Below the pieces are notes generated by a model. The model was not told the DNA's origin. It did no database searches and saw only the letters and a list, made by a program, of their open reading frames with translations. Positions 32,777 through 42,404 of a stretch of 64,000 nt of DNA are shown here, piece after piece. Made by a program: the position numbers and the translations under genes. How positions within the stretch are numbered: the stretch's first letter is position 1; each line of letters starts with the position of its first letter. This DNA comes from RPQJ01 sp963731105 (GTDB taxonomy: Bacteria; Pseudomonadota; Gammaproteobacteria; Steroidobacterales; Steroidobacteraceae): NCBI GenBank assembly GCA_963731105.1, contig CAVSUM010000028.1, positions 62,001 through 126,000 on the forward strand. The letters are read 5' to 3'.

Positions 32777-34332
32777 CACGGCCGGTAGTGAAACCCTGGC
32801 GCTACCGCGGCCGGCGTGCGCGCCGCGAGCTGTGCGAACTCGGTGAGCCAGCGCCGCGTCTCCGACGGCGGCACGATCTCCTCGACGTAGAAGCGCTCGG
32901 CGGACCGGAACGGCGAACGCAGCCGCTCGAGCCGGGCGCGGATCTCGCGCTTGGCCGCCTCCGGGTCGGGCGCGGCCGCGATCTGCGCCTTGAAGGCCGC
33001 TTCCAGCCCGCCCTCCACCGGCAACGAACCCCAGTCGCCACTCGGCCAGGCGATGCGATACCTGAAGCGCGTGTGGTCGATCATGCCGGCGCCCGCGACG
33101 CCGAATGCGCGCCGCAGGATCACCGCGCACCACGGCACCGTGGACTGGAAGATCGTGGCGATGGCGCGAGTGCCGTCGCGGATGGTGCCGGCCTTCTCGG
33201 CCTGCGAGCCGATGGTGAATCCGCCCACGTCGACGAAATGCACCACGGGCAGGCGGAAGGTCTCGGCGAGCTCCACCAGCCGCGCCATCTTGCGCGACGC
33301 TGCGGCGGTCCAGGTGCCGCCCATCTGCCCGGGATCGCTGGCCAGCACCGCCACCGGATGACCGTCGAGCCGGGCCAGCGCGGTGACGATCGACTTGCCC
33401 CAGGCTCGGCCGACCTCGAACATCGAGCCACGGTCGAGCACCGCCTCGAGGATCGGGCGGACCTCGTACGGCCAGCGCCGGTCGCGCGGGATCGCGGTGT
33501 CGAGCCAGGCCTCGGCACGATCGGCGGGATCGTCGCAGGGCGCCCTGGGCGGTGGCTGTCCGGCGCGGTCGGGCAGGTAGCAGAGGAAGCGGCGCGTGCG
33601 GGCGAAGGCATCCGCTTCGCTGTCCACGACGTCGTCGACGCTGCCGGTACTCGCGTGCAGGTCGGCGCCACCGAGCTGCTCGGCCGTGACCTTTTCGCCG
33701 GCCGCCTCGACCACCGGCGGGCCGGCGGTGAACATCTGGCTCAGGCCGCGCACCATGATCGAGTAATGGCTCGCCACGAGGCGCGCGGCGCCGAGGCCGG
33801 CCACGGAGCCCAGCCCGAGCGAAACGACCGGCACCCGGCCGAGGTTGGCCACCACCTGGTCGAAGCCAGGCACGTACGGCACGTAGGTCGCGCCGAGTCG
33901 CTCGACCTCCGCCACCGAGCCGCCGCCGCCGGTGCCGTCGAGCAGGCGCACCAGCGGCAGGCCGTATTCGGCCGCCATCAGCTCTGCCTGCACGTTCTTT
34001 TCGTGGTGGTAGGTCTCCGAGGAGCCGCCGCGGATGGTGAAGTCGTCGGCGCTCACCGCCACCGCACGGCCGTCGATCGCGCCACGCCCCACCAGGCAGC
34101 TGGAGGCCCGGAAGCCGGCCAGCCGGCCCTCGGCGTCGTAGCTCCCCTCGCCGGCCAGGCTGCCCCACTCGCGGAACGTGCCGGGATCGAGCAGCGCGTC
34201 GATGCGCTCGCGCACCGTGAGCTTGCCGCGGGCCTTCTGCCGGGCCACGCGCTCGGCGCCGCCCATGTCCGCCGCCAGCGCCTGCCGCCGCCGGATCTCG
34301 GCAATCTCGTCCGACCAGTCGTTCGCGCCCAT
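32776..34332 (-). CDS. Acyl-CoA carboxylase, carboxyltransferase subunit
   Basis: A 518-residue biotin-dependent acyl-CoA carboxyltransferase (propionyl-/methylcrotonyl-/geranyl-CoA type). N-terminal domain carries the acyl-CoA site SADDFTIRGGSSE and GGGGSVAEVERLG; the C-terminal domain carries the carboxybiotin site VDVGGFTIGSQAEKAGTI and GVAGAGMIDHTRF. No biotin carboxylase or biotin carrier is adjacent, so a partner must be elsewhere. It is translationally coupled to a CDP-alcohol phosphatidyltransferase, an unusual pairing. Confidence 0.85.
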   Translation of the reverse strand: MGANDWSDEIAEIRRRQALAADMGGAERVARQKARGKLTVRERIDALLDPGTFREWGSLAGEGSYDAEGRLAGFRASSCLVGRGAIDGRAVAVSADDFTIRGGSSETYHHEKNVQAELMAAEYGLPLVRLLDGTGGGGSVAEVERLGATYVPYVPGFDQVVANLGRVPVVSLGLGSVAGLGAARLVASHYSIMVRGLSQMFTAGPPVVEAAGEKVTAEQLGGADLHASTGSVDDVVDSEADAFARTRRFLCYLPDRAGQPPPRAPCDDPADRAEAWLDTAIPRDRRWPYEVRPILEAVLDRGSMFEVGRAWGKSIVTALARLDGHPVAVLASDPGQMGGTWTAAASRKMARLVELAETFRLPVVHFVDVGGFTIGSQAEKAGTIRDGTRAIATIFQSTVPWCAVILRRAFGVAGAGMIDHTRFRYRIAWPSGDWGSLPVEGGLEAAFKAQIAAAPDPEAAKREIRARLERLRSPFRSAERFYVEEIVPPSETRRWLTEFAQLAARTPAAVAPGFHYRP

Positions 34333-34450
34333 CGCTCCGCCTCTGCCTGCGCCCCCAGGGGATCCCCGCCCAGTTGACCGCTCGCGCCGGCGCTTGGCAA
34401 CCCCGGGACGTGACGTGCGCCCGCCGGCCGCTTACCATGCGCCCCTTTGT

Positions 34451-34509
34451 GGAGGGGACGGTCTCCTGACTGTCCCCGCCAAGGGGACAGTCAGGTGACC
34501 GTCCCCTCC
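34451..34509. repeat. Nested palindrome (copy 4)
   Basis: Arms 34451-34477 and 34483-34509 (27 nt each) pair with one mismatch around GCCAA. Outer GGAGGGGACGGT and inner GACTGTCCCC are present; the central TGACT replaces TGAGT of copies 1-3. The copy lies upstream of the FKBP isomerase start (34536) and upstream of the divergent carboxyltransferase (34332), so again between two outward-facing genes. Confidence 0.92.
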
Positions 34510-34535
34510 CTACCCCCAACAGGAACGCCTCCTCC

Positions 34536-35228
34536 ATGAAGCGACTGATTCTCTCTGCCGGCGCACTGGCGCTGCCTTTCCTCGCTGCCGCCAGCCTCGC
34601 CGCCGACGCCCCCGCCCTCGACGAGACGGGCCGCATGAGCTACGCGCTGGGCTTCCAGCTCGGCCGCGACCTCGCCGGCACCCAGGTGAACAACGACGCC
34701 ATGCTGAAGGGCCTCGCCGACGGTCGCTCCGGCGCCGAGCCGAAGCTGCCGCCCGACCAGATGCAGGCCGCGCTCACCACGCTCGAGCAGCGCATCAACG
34801 AGCAGCGCGGCAAGGAGCAGGCCGTGGCGGCGCAGAAGGCGGCCACGACCGGTAACGCCTACCTCGCCGAGAATGCCAAGAAGGAAGGCGTGAAGACCAC
34901 GGCCAGCGGCCTGCAGTACAAGGTGTTGAAGCCCGGCACCGGCCGCTCGCCGAAGCCCACCGACACGGTCACGGTGCACTACCGCGGCACGCTGGTGGAC
35001 GGCCAGGAATTCGACAGCTCGCACAAGCGCGGCCAGCCGGCCACGTTCCCGGTCAACGGCGTGATCGCCGGCTGGACCGAGGCGCTGCAGATGATGAAGG
35101 AAGGCGCCCAGTACCAGCTCGTCATCCCGCCGAAGCTCGCCTACGCCGACCGCGGCCCGCTCGCGGGCCAGGTGCTGATATTCGACGTCGAGCTGCTCAA
35201 GGTCGAGCCGGCCGCCCCGCCCAAGTAA
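34536..35228 (+). CDS. FKBP-type peptidyl-prolyl isomerase, periplasmic (FkpA/Mip-like)
   Basis: A 230-residue protein: signal peptide (ALALPFLAAASLAAD), an N-terminal helical dimerisation domain with the DETGRMSYALGFQLGRDL motif (residues 27-45), then a C-terminal FKBP domain with YKVLKPGTGRSP, VHYRGTLVDGQEFDSS and VIAGWTEALQMMKEGAQ. This matches FkpA/FklB/Mip isomerase-chaperones that help fold proteins in the envelope. Length and domain order are normal. Its start follows AGGAACGCCTCC. Confidence 0.92.
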   Translation: MKRLILSAGALALPFLAAASLAADAPALDETGRMSYALGFQLGRDLAGTQVNNDAMLKGLADGRSGAEPKLPPDQMQAALTTLEQRINEQRGKEQAVAAQKAATTGNAYLAENAKKEGVKTTASGLQYKVLKPGTGRSPKPTDTVTVHYRGTLVDGQEFDSSHKRGQPATFPVNGVIAGWTEALQMMKEGAQYQLVIPPKLAYADRGPLAGQVLIFDVELLKVEPAAPPK

Positions 35229-35240
35229 CCGGCGCTGCCC

Positions 35241-36172
35241 GTGCCCATCGTCGACGCGAACGGCCTGCAGATCGACTGCGAGGTGCACGGCGACCCCGCG
35301 GCACCCGTCGTGCTGCTGATCATGGGCCTCGGCATGCCGGCGGCCCTGTGGCCGGACGCCGTGGTCCAGAACCTCACGGGCGCCGGCTTTCCGCGTCGTC
35401 ACGTTCGATAACCGCGACTCAGGCGGCTCGACGCGTCTCGAGAGCGACGCCGGTGCCGAACGTGCTGCGGGCCATCTGGCGAGGGTTGCGGCGGCGCCCG
35501 GTGACGGCGCCCTACACGCTCGACGACATGGCGTCGGACACGGTCGGCCTGCTCGACGCGCTCGGCATCGGCCAGGTGCACGTGGTGGGCGCGTCGATGG
35601 GCGGCATGATCGGGCAGGTGATCGCGGCGCGGCACCCGGCACGGGTGCTGAGCCTCACCTCGATCATGTCGAACAGCGGCAATCAGGACCGCAAGATCGC
35701 GTTCGGCAGCTGGAAGGCGCTGCGCGCGATCATCCATCGCCCGCCGCCGCCCGACGACCACGAAGCGGTGGTGCAGCACCTGATGCGCGTGTTCAGCGTC
35801 ATCGGCAGCCCGGCCTTCCGGCACGAGCTCGGGCAGATGCGGCCGCTGTTCGAGCGCGTCGCGCGTCGCGGCCTGTATCGCAACGGCACGGCGCGCCAGT
35901 TGCTGGCGATCCTGGCGAGCGGCGATCGCCGGCCGCTGCTGGCCAGCATCACCGCGCCGACGCTGGTGCTGCACGGCGCCGACGACCCGCTGGTGCCGAT
36001 CGCGGCCGGGGTCGATACCACGGCGAACATCCCGGGCGCGCGGCTCGAGGTGATTCCCGGCATGGGACACGATTTCCCGCCGGGCCTGATGGCGCGCATC
36101 GCGACGCGCGTGGCCGAGCACTGTCGCGCAGTTCCGTCCACGCAACCGACCCCGGCCACCCAGTCCGCCTGA
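35241..36172 (+). CDS. Alpha/beta hydrolase (two frame breaks)
   Basis: GTG at 35241 begins PIVDANGLQIDCEVHG and the strand VVLLIMGLGMP. Insertions near 35390 (restores GFRVVTFDNRDSGGS) and near 35450 (restores VPNVLRAIWRGL) disrupt the frame; correcting both gives 310 codons. The nucleophile elbow VVGASMGGMIGQ, LVLHGADDPLVP with the acid, and PGMGHDFPPGL with the catalytic His complete the triad. It resembles haloalkane dehalogenase/3-oxoadipate-enol-lactonase-like hydrolases, substrate unknown. It starts 12 bp after the FKBP gene and ends 1 bp before the convergent ppc stop. Confidence 0.75.
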
Positions 36173-36173
36173 C

Positions 36174-38921
36174 TCAGCCGCTGTTGCGCAGCCCGGCGGC
36201 GATGCCGTTGATGGTGAGGTGGATGCCGCGCTGCGTGCGCTCCTCGCGATCGCCGCCGCGGTAACGGCTCAGCAGCTCGACCTGGATGTGATTGAGCGGG
36301 TCGAGGTACGGGAAGCGATTGCGGATCGAGCGCGCCAGCAACGGGTTCGACTGCAGCAGGTGCTCGTGCCCGCTGATCGCGAGCAGGTTGCGCACCGTGG
36401 CACCGTGCTCCGCGCGCAGCCGCGGGAAGATCGCGTCGCGCAGCGCGGCGTCGCCCACCAGCGCGGCATAGCGCGAGGCGATGGCGAGGTCGGTCTTCGC
36501 CAGCACCATGTCCATGTTCGACAGCAGCGTGGCGAAGAACGGCCAGTCGCGGTACATCTCGCGCAGCAGCTCGAGGCCGCCCGGGTTCGCGTCGAGCCAC
36601 TGGTCGACGGCCGTGCCGAAGCCGTACCAGCCGGGCAGCATCAGGCGGCACTGCGCCCACGAGAACACCCACGGGATGGCGCGCAGGTCCTCGATCGCCG
36701 TGGACTTCTTGCGTGACGCCGGACGGCTGCCGATGTTCAGCTCGGCGATCTCGCTGATCACCGTCGATTCCCAGAAGTAGCGCTCGAAGCCCGGCGTCTC
36801 GTACACGAGCTGGCGGTAGGCTTCGGAACGCGCGTTCCGACAGCTCGTCCATCGCTTCGAGGAACGCCGCTCGTGGCGCATCGCCGCGCTCCGGCAGCAG
36901 TGTCGCCTCGAGCGTCGCCGCCACCAGCGTCTCGAGATTGCGGCGACCGATGTCGGGATTGCCGTACTTGGCGGCGATCACCTCGCCCTGCTCCGTGACG
37001 CGGATCTGCCCCTGCACGGCGCCCGCCGGCTGCGCGAGCACCGCCTGGTAGGTCGGGCCGCCGCCGCGGCCGACCGAGCCGCCGCGGCCGTGGAACAGCC
37101 GCAGGCGGATGCCGTGCTTCGCGAACACCTCGACCAGCGCGCGCTCGGCCTTGAAGAGCTCCCAGCCGGAGGTCAGGAAGCCGCCGTCCTTGTTGCTGTC
37201 GGAGTAGCCGAGCATCACTTCCTGCGTGGCGTCGCGCGACTCGAGCAGCCGCGCGTAGCCCGGCAGCGACAGCAGCCGGTCCATCACCTGCCCGGCGTTG
37301 CGCAGGTCGGCGATGGTCTCGAACAGCGGCACGATGTTGAGCTCGAGCCGTTGCTCGTGCGGCCGCAACAGCCCCGCCTCGCGCAGCAGCAGCGCGATTT
37401 CGAGCACGTCCGAGACGTCGTCGGCCTTGGAGATCACGTAGTTGACGATGCTGCCGGCGCCATAGCGACGACGCATCTCGGCCGCTGCGTGGCAGATCTC
37501 GAGCTCGCTGCGGGTCTCGTCCGAGTACGTGACGTAGGGCGAGGCGAGCGGCCGCGCAGTGGCGAGCTCCGCGGTGAGCAGCGCGACGCGCGCATCCTCG
37601 TCGAGCGCGAGGTAGTCCACGTCGGGCCGCGCCGCGGCGAACAGCTCCGCCACCACGCGCTCGTGCACCTCGGAGTTCTGCCGCAGGTCCACCGCCGCGA
37701 GGTGGAAGCCGAACACGCTCGCGGCGCGACGCAGGCTGCGCAGGCGGCCGCGCGCAAGCAGCGTCGAGTTGTGCTCGCACAGCGAGGCATGGATCACGTC
37801 CAGGTCGGCCGCGAACTCGTCGACGCTGCCGTACGGTGCCGCGTCGCCGACCGCATGGCGCATCGCCTCCAGGTGGTCGAGCTCGCGGGCCGTCGCGGCC
37901 ATGCGTGCGTACAGGCCCGGTGAGCGCGCGGCGGTACGGCTCGTCGGCACGCTGCGGATGCGCGTCGGGCGAGCGCTCGGCCAGGGCCAGCAGCTCCGGC
38001 GATACCTCGATGACGGTGGTGGCACCTGGGATGTCGGCGCCGAGCTCGTGCAGTTGCTCGAGGTACCAGGTGAAGATGCGCGCCGACTGCATGCGCAGCG
38101 CACGCCGCAGCGCGTCGGCGGTCACGAACGGATTGCCGTCGCGATCGCCGCCGATCCACGAGCCCATGCGCAGGAACGACGGCAGGTCCGCGGTCGCGGT
38201 GCCGCGGCGCGCCAGCTCGTCCTCGAGCGACGCGTACAGGCGCGGCAGTTCCTGCAGGAACGTGTGGTCGTAGAACGCGATGCCGTTGGCCACCTCGTCG
38301 ATCACCGCGAGGCGCTGGCGGCGCAGCATGCGCGTCTGCCACAGCGCGAGCACGTTGCGGCGCACCGCCTCGTCGCTGGCCGCGCGCTCCTCGGGGGTGA
38401 GCAGCGTGCGATCGCGCAGCTCGAGCAGCCCGGCGATCTTGCGCTCCGTGTCGAGCACGCTCTTGCGCTGCACCTCGGTGGGATGCGCGGTGAGCACCGG
38501 CACGATCAGCGCATCGGCGAAAGAACTGCTCCAGCTCGGCCGGGGCGATGCCGGCGGTCGCGGCGCGATCCAACGCGTACGGCAGGCTGCCTTCGCGCGG
38601 TGCCGAGCCCGAGATCTGGTGGGCGCGCGAACGGCGGATGTGGTGCAGGTCCTCGGCGATGTTGGCGAGGTGCGAGAAATAGCTGAACGCCCGCACCACG
38701 ATCATGGTCTCGTCGGCCGTCAGCCGGTCGAGCTGGCCCTCGAGTTCGGCGCGGGCCGTGGTGTCGCCGTCACGGTGGAAAGCGATCGAGCTGCGCCGGA
38801 TGCGCTCGATGGTCTCGAAGGCCTCCGGGCCTTCCTGCTCGCGCACGGTGTCGCCAAGCAGGCGGCCGAGCAGCCGGATGTCCTCCCGCAGCGGGAGTTC
38901 CTTGTCTTCGGTCTGGTTCAA
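36174..38921 (-). CDS. ppc: Phosphoenolpyruvate carboxylase (three frame breaks)
   Basis: Carboxylates PEP to oxaloacetate to refill the TCA cycle. The catalytic-His block VLTAHPTEVQRKS, GSWIGGDRDGNPFV, MLGYSDSNKDGGFLTSGWEL, FHGRGGSVGRGGGPT and the C-terminal NG (LTINGIAAGLRNSG) are present. Extra bases occur near 38520 (restores EQFFADALIVP), 37920 (restores RRALTGLYARMAAT) and 36833 (restores ELSERASEAYRQLVYE). Removing three bases yields exactly 915 codons, the normal length, so this is an intact gene with sequence errors. Confidence 0.92.
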
Positions 38922-39128
38922 GCGACCCTCCTTGCCGGACTGGCCGGTCCGCCGGTCCGGTTCGGCCAGCGACGCCGGCAGGCGACAACAGCAGGAATCA
39001 TACGTGCGAATGCAGCGGATGCACCCCGGCCGTTGCGGGTTGCCGCGACAGCGGCTGCCCGGTCGGCGCGCTTAAACTGGACACCCCACGGGCGCCGGGC
39101 CCTTTGCGGCCGGCCGGGAGTCATTGCC

Positions 39129-40409
39129 GTGCACCTGCCGCCGGACCATCCGTCGCGCATCGAACTCAACGACGAGGCACATGCCCGGCCGTCGGAAGCC
39201 CTGCGGGCGCCGTTGCGCCTGACCTTTCTCGCACTCTACTCGGACCCGACGCAGCGCGATCGCGAGTGGCAGCACGTCTGCACGCTCGCCCGTCGCTTCG
39301 GCCACGAACCGCCGCCTCGCGCCAGCCACTACAGCGCCGATTTCGGACCGTTCCGCCTCAAGTGGGAGCGTCACTCGGAGTTCACGCGCTGCAAGTTCAT
39401 CGTCGCCGGCCCGTGCGACGATCCGTTCGCCTCGCCGGCACTGGCGACGGTCCCGGCAGACTGGCTCGCCGGACTGCCGGGCGAGGTGATGGTCGCCACC
39501 CACGCGGCGCTGCTGCCGGTCGGCGCCGAAACGCCGGATTACGAGGCGCTCGCGACCCGGCACTTCGGTGGCGGTGTGCTGGTGGGCGCCGGCATCGCAG
39601 CCGGTGCCGGCCTCGCACTCACCGATTTCCGCATCCGCGATGGCTTCAGTCGCCTGCTGGTGCTCGACCGAAGCATGACGCCGCGCCAGGCCGGGCGCAT
39701 GATGCAGCGGTTGCTGGAGATCGACACCTACCGGCTGATGGCGCTGCTCGCACTGCCGGTCGCCCACGGCCTCACGCCGTGGCTGAACGACGCCGAACTC
39801 GAGCTGGCCCGGATCACCGCCGCGCTGGTGGAGTCCAGCGAGGCGACGGAACCGGTGCTGCTCGAGCGACTCACACGCCTCGAGGCCGAGATCGAGAGTC
39901 GTGAGTCCGCGCACCACTTCCGCTTCCGTGCGGCCGAGGCCTATCACCAGCTGGTGAGGCGGCGCATCGAGGAATTGCGCGAGGTGCGCATCCAGGGACT
40001 GCAGACGTTCCAGGAGTTCACCGAGCGGCGACTGGCGCCGGCGATGAGCACCTGTGCGTCGGTGTCCGCACGGGTCGAGTCAATGTCGCAGCGCGTGTCA
40101 CGCGCCACGCAGCTGCTGTCGACCCGCGTCGCCGTTTCACGCGAGCGCCAGAACCAGCAGGTGCTGGAGTCGATGAACCGGCGCGCAGAGGCGCAGCTGC
40201 GCTTGCAGCAGACGGTGGAGGGCCTGTCGGCCGCAGCGATCACTTACTATGTGGTGGGGCTGGTGGGCTACGCGGCCAAGGGCCTCAAGACTTTCGGCTG
40301 GCCCGTGAACGTCGACCTCGCCATGGCGCTCAGCATTCCGCTGGTTGCGCTCGCGGCCCTGCTCGGCGTGCGCCACGTGCGCAAGGTGGTGACGCGGTCC
40401 GCGAGCTGA
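39129..40409 (+). CDS. DUF3422 inner-membrane protein
   Basis: A 426-residue protein. The N-terminal ~310 residues are soluble, then a coiled-coil-like helix (RVSRATQLLSTRVAVSRERQNQQVLESM) and two C-terminal hydrophobic segments (AAAITYYVVGLVGYAA; MALSIPLVALAALLGV). This matches DUF3422, a conserved proteobacterial family related in its C-terminal part to the CorA-like/ABC1 helical layout, function unknown. A GTG at 39129 is chosen because the family begins near LPPDHPSRIELNDEAHARPS. Confidence 0.8.
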   Translation: MHLPPDHPSRIELNDEAHARPSEALRAPLRLTFLALYSDPTQRDREWQHVCTLARRFGHEPPPRASHYSADFGPFRLKWERHSEFTRCKFIVAGPCDDPFASPALATVPADWLAGLPGEVMVATHAALLPVGAETPDYEALATRHFGGGVLVGAGIAAGAGLALTDFRIRDGFSRLLVLDRSMTPRQAGRMMQRLLEIDTYRLMALLALPVAHGLTPWLNDAELELARITAALVESSEATEPVLLERLTRLEAEIESRESAHHFRFRAAEAYHQLVRRRIEELREVRIQGLQTFQEFTERRLAPAMSTCASVSARVESMSQRVSRATQLLSTRVAVSRERQNQQVLESMNRRAEAQLRLQQTVEGLSAAAITYYVVGLVGYAAKGLKTFGWPVNVDLAMALSIPLVALAALLGVRHVRKVVTRSAS

Positions 40410-40429
40410 GGCCGCCCGGTGCGCGACCG

Positions 40430-41476
40430 TCAGGCGTGGCCGCGCTCGAGGTCGAGCAGGAACTGCTTGCGCCAGACGCCGCCGCCGTAGCCGCCGAGCT
40501 TGCCGTCGGCATTCACCACGCGGTGGCAGGGAACCACGATCGCGATGCGGTTCATGCCGTTGGCCGTGCCCACCGCGCGCGTCGCACCCGACTGGCCGAT
40601 GCGCGTAGCGACGTCGCGGTACGACCAGGTCTCGCCGTACGGAATCTCGAGCAGCGTGCGCCACACCTGTTCCTGGAACGGCGTGCCGCGGATCACCAGC
40701 GGCAGGTCGAAGCGCTGCCGCCGGCCGGCAAAATACTCGTCGAGCTGGCTGCGCAGGACGTCGAGCCAGCGGTGGCGGCCGGGCACGAGGGGTGCGCCGA
40801 AGCGCTTGCGCAGCGCTTCGAACTGCCCCTCCAGCATGCGGCGATCGCTGAACTCGAGGAAGCACAGCCCTGCATCGGTGGCACCGGCGATCAGCGGGCC
40901 TACCGGCGAGGCGATCCACTCGAGCGCCACGGCTTCGCCCTCCGCCGCCGCGCCCGGCGCGGTGCCGAAAGTACGCGCAAACGCGGCCCGAAAGCCGCTC
41001 TCCGACTCGAATCCCGACCCAACCGCCACGTCGCTCACGCTCGATCCCCCTTTGATCTTCTGGAAGGCGCCGGCGAGCCGCCGCGCACGGCAGTACGCCT
41101 GGAAGGTCATTCCGTAGTGTTTCTGGAAGTAGCGCCGCGCCCGCGCCGGGTCGATGCCCGCCGCGCGCAGGTCCGCCGCGCGGATACGCTCGCCGGGCGC
41201 CGCTTCCAGGCGCGCCAGCAGGCGCGCCACCCAGGCGGGTGGCCGGCCGTCCACGTCCAGCGGGTGGCAGCGCTTGCAGGCGCGGTAGCCCGAGAACACC
41301 GCGTCGCGCGGGTTGGCAAAGAACTCGACGTTCTCCGGCCGCGGCTTGCGCGCCGTGCACGACGGCCGGCAGAAGATGCCGGTGGTCTTCACGCCGGTGA
41401 AGAACACGCCGTCGTAGCTGGCGTCGCCGGCCAGGAAGGCGCGGCGCATCACGCGCGGGGAAGGCAGGTTCGGCAT
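40430..41476 (-). CDS. ada: Ada: methyl-DNA repair/transcription activator (AdaA + AraC HTH + AGT)
   Basis: A 348-residue full-length Ada. N-terminal zinc domain with C36, C40, C67, C70 (TTGIFCRPSCTARK and ACKRCHP), whose first Cys receives methyl from phosphotriesters. Then an AraC-type HTH (RYFQKHYGMTFQAYCRARRL). The C-terminal O6-methylguanine transferase has the acceptor C317 in VVPCHRVVNADGK. The coupled repair/activation role suggests self-induction on alkylation damage. It is divergent (118 bp) from a DUF169 gene. Confidence 0.92.
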   Translation of the reverse strand: MPNLPSPRVMRRAFLAGDASYDGVFFTGVKTTGIFCRPSCTARKPRPENVEFFANPRDAVFSGYRACKRCHPLDVDGRPPAWVARLLARLEAAPGERIRAADLRAAGIDPARARRYFQKHYGMTFQAYCRARRLAGAFQKIKGGSSVSDVAVGSGFESESGFRAAFARTFGTAPGAAAEGEAVALEWIASPVGPLIAGATDAGLCFLEFSDRRMLEGQFEALRKRFGAPLVPGRHRWLDVLRSQLDEYFAGRRQRFDLPLVIRGTPFQEQVWRTLLEIPYGETWSYRDVATRIGQSGATRAVGTANGMNRIAIVVPCHRVVNADGKLGGYGGGVWRKQFLLDLERGHA

Positions 41477-41594
41477 GGGCGCAACGGTAGCACCGCCCGC
41501 CGGGCCGGCCCACCGGAAACGCGACAAGTAATCCGGCAGGTACCGATGGTCGGACGGGACGGATTTGGCTACGTTGCCGGTCAAGGAGAGTGCC

Positions 41595-42374
41595 ATGAGT
41601 GACGACACCCACTACGACTGGAGCGGACTGGTCGCGGAACTGAACGCGCTGCTGCGCCTCAAGACCACGATCACTGGCATGAAGCTGTTCGAGCGCATCG
41701 AGGACATGGAGGCGATCCCGCGCATCCGTCGCCCGCAGGCCGTGCACACCGCAGACCAGGTGGTGAGCATGGCGTCGCGGCTCGGCTGGACGGTCGGCAT
41801 CACCGCCGACGATCTCATCGGGCCGCAATGCGGCGCGGTGCTCGGCCTGTCGCCGCAGGACGAGGCCTGGCGCAGCGGCAGGCTGTTCGCGGGCGTCTGG
41901 CACGCCACGGTCGAAGACGCACGCAAGCGGCAGGAGGCGCTCAGCGTCGTGCCACACGGTCGCTTCCGCGCCATGGCGGTCAGCCCGCTCGAGTCGGGGC
42001 GGCTCGACCCGCCCGACATCTGCCTGATCTACGCGACGCCCGGCCAGATGATCCTGTTCATCAACGGCCTGCAGTGGCGTGGCTACCGCAAGTTCGACTG
42101 GAGCGTCGTCGGCGAGACCGCGTGCGCCGACTCGTGGGGACGAGCGCTCGCAACGGGCGAGCCGAGCCTGTCGCTGCCCTGCTACGCCGAACGGCGCTTC
42201 GGCGGCGTGCCCGACGAGGAGATGCTGATGGCACTGCCGCCGCGGTTTCTGCCCATCGCCATCGACGGCATGAAGGCGCTGGCGAAGAACGGCATCCGCT
42301 ATCCCATTGCGCCGTACGGCATCCAGAACGACGTTCGACCGGGACTCGCGACCGCCTACGCCGGCAAGTCATGA
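41595..42374 (+). CDS. DUF169 protein
   Basis: A 259-residue soluble protein of the DUF169 family. Blocks visible: IPRIRRPQAVHTADQVVSM, GPQCGAVLGL (a possible Cys ligand), AVSPLESGRLDPPDICLIYATPGQM, and a second Cys-containing stretch LSLPCYAERRFGGVP. Family members occur in anaerobes and methylotrophs with possible metal roles, but no activity is established. Start ATG is preceded by AAGGAGAG; a longer start 30 bp upstream lacks it. Confidence 0.75.
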   Translation: MSDDTHYDWSGLVAELNALLRLKTTITGMKLFERIEDMEAIPRIRRPQAVHTADQVVSMASRLGWTVGITADDLIGPQCGAVLGLSPQDEAWRSGRLFAGVWHATVEDARKRQEALSVVPHGRFRAMAVSPLESGRLDPPDICLIYATPGQMILFINGLQWRGYRKFDWSVVGETACADSWGRALATGEPSLSLPCYAERRFGGVPDEEMLMALPPRFLPIAIDGMKALAKNGIRYPIAPYGIQNDVRPGLATAYAGKS

Positions 42375-42404
42375 CGTCTCCCGGCGGCGGGGGGCCCGAA
42401 CAAC

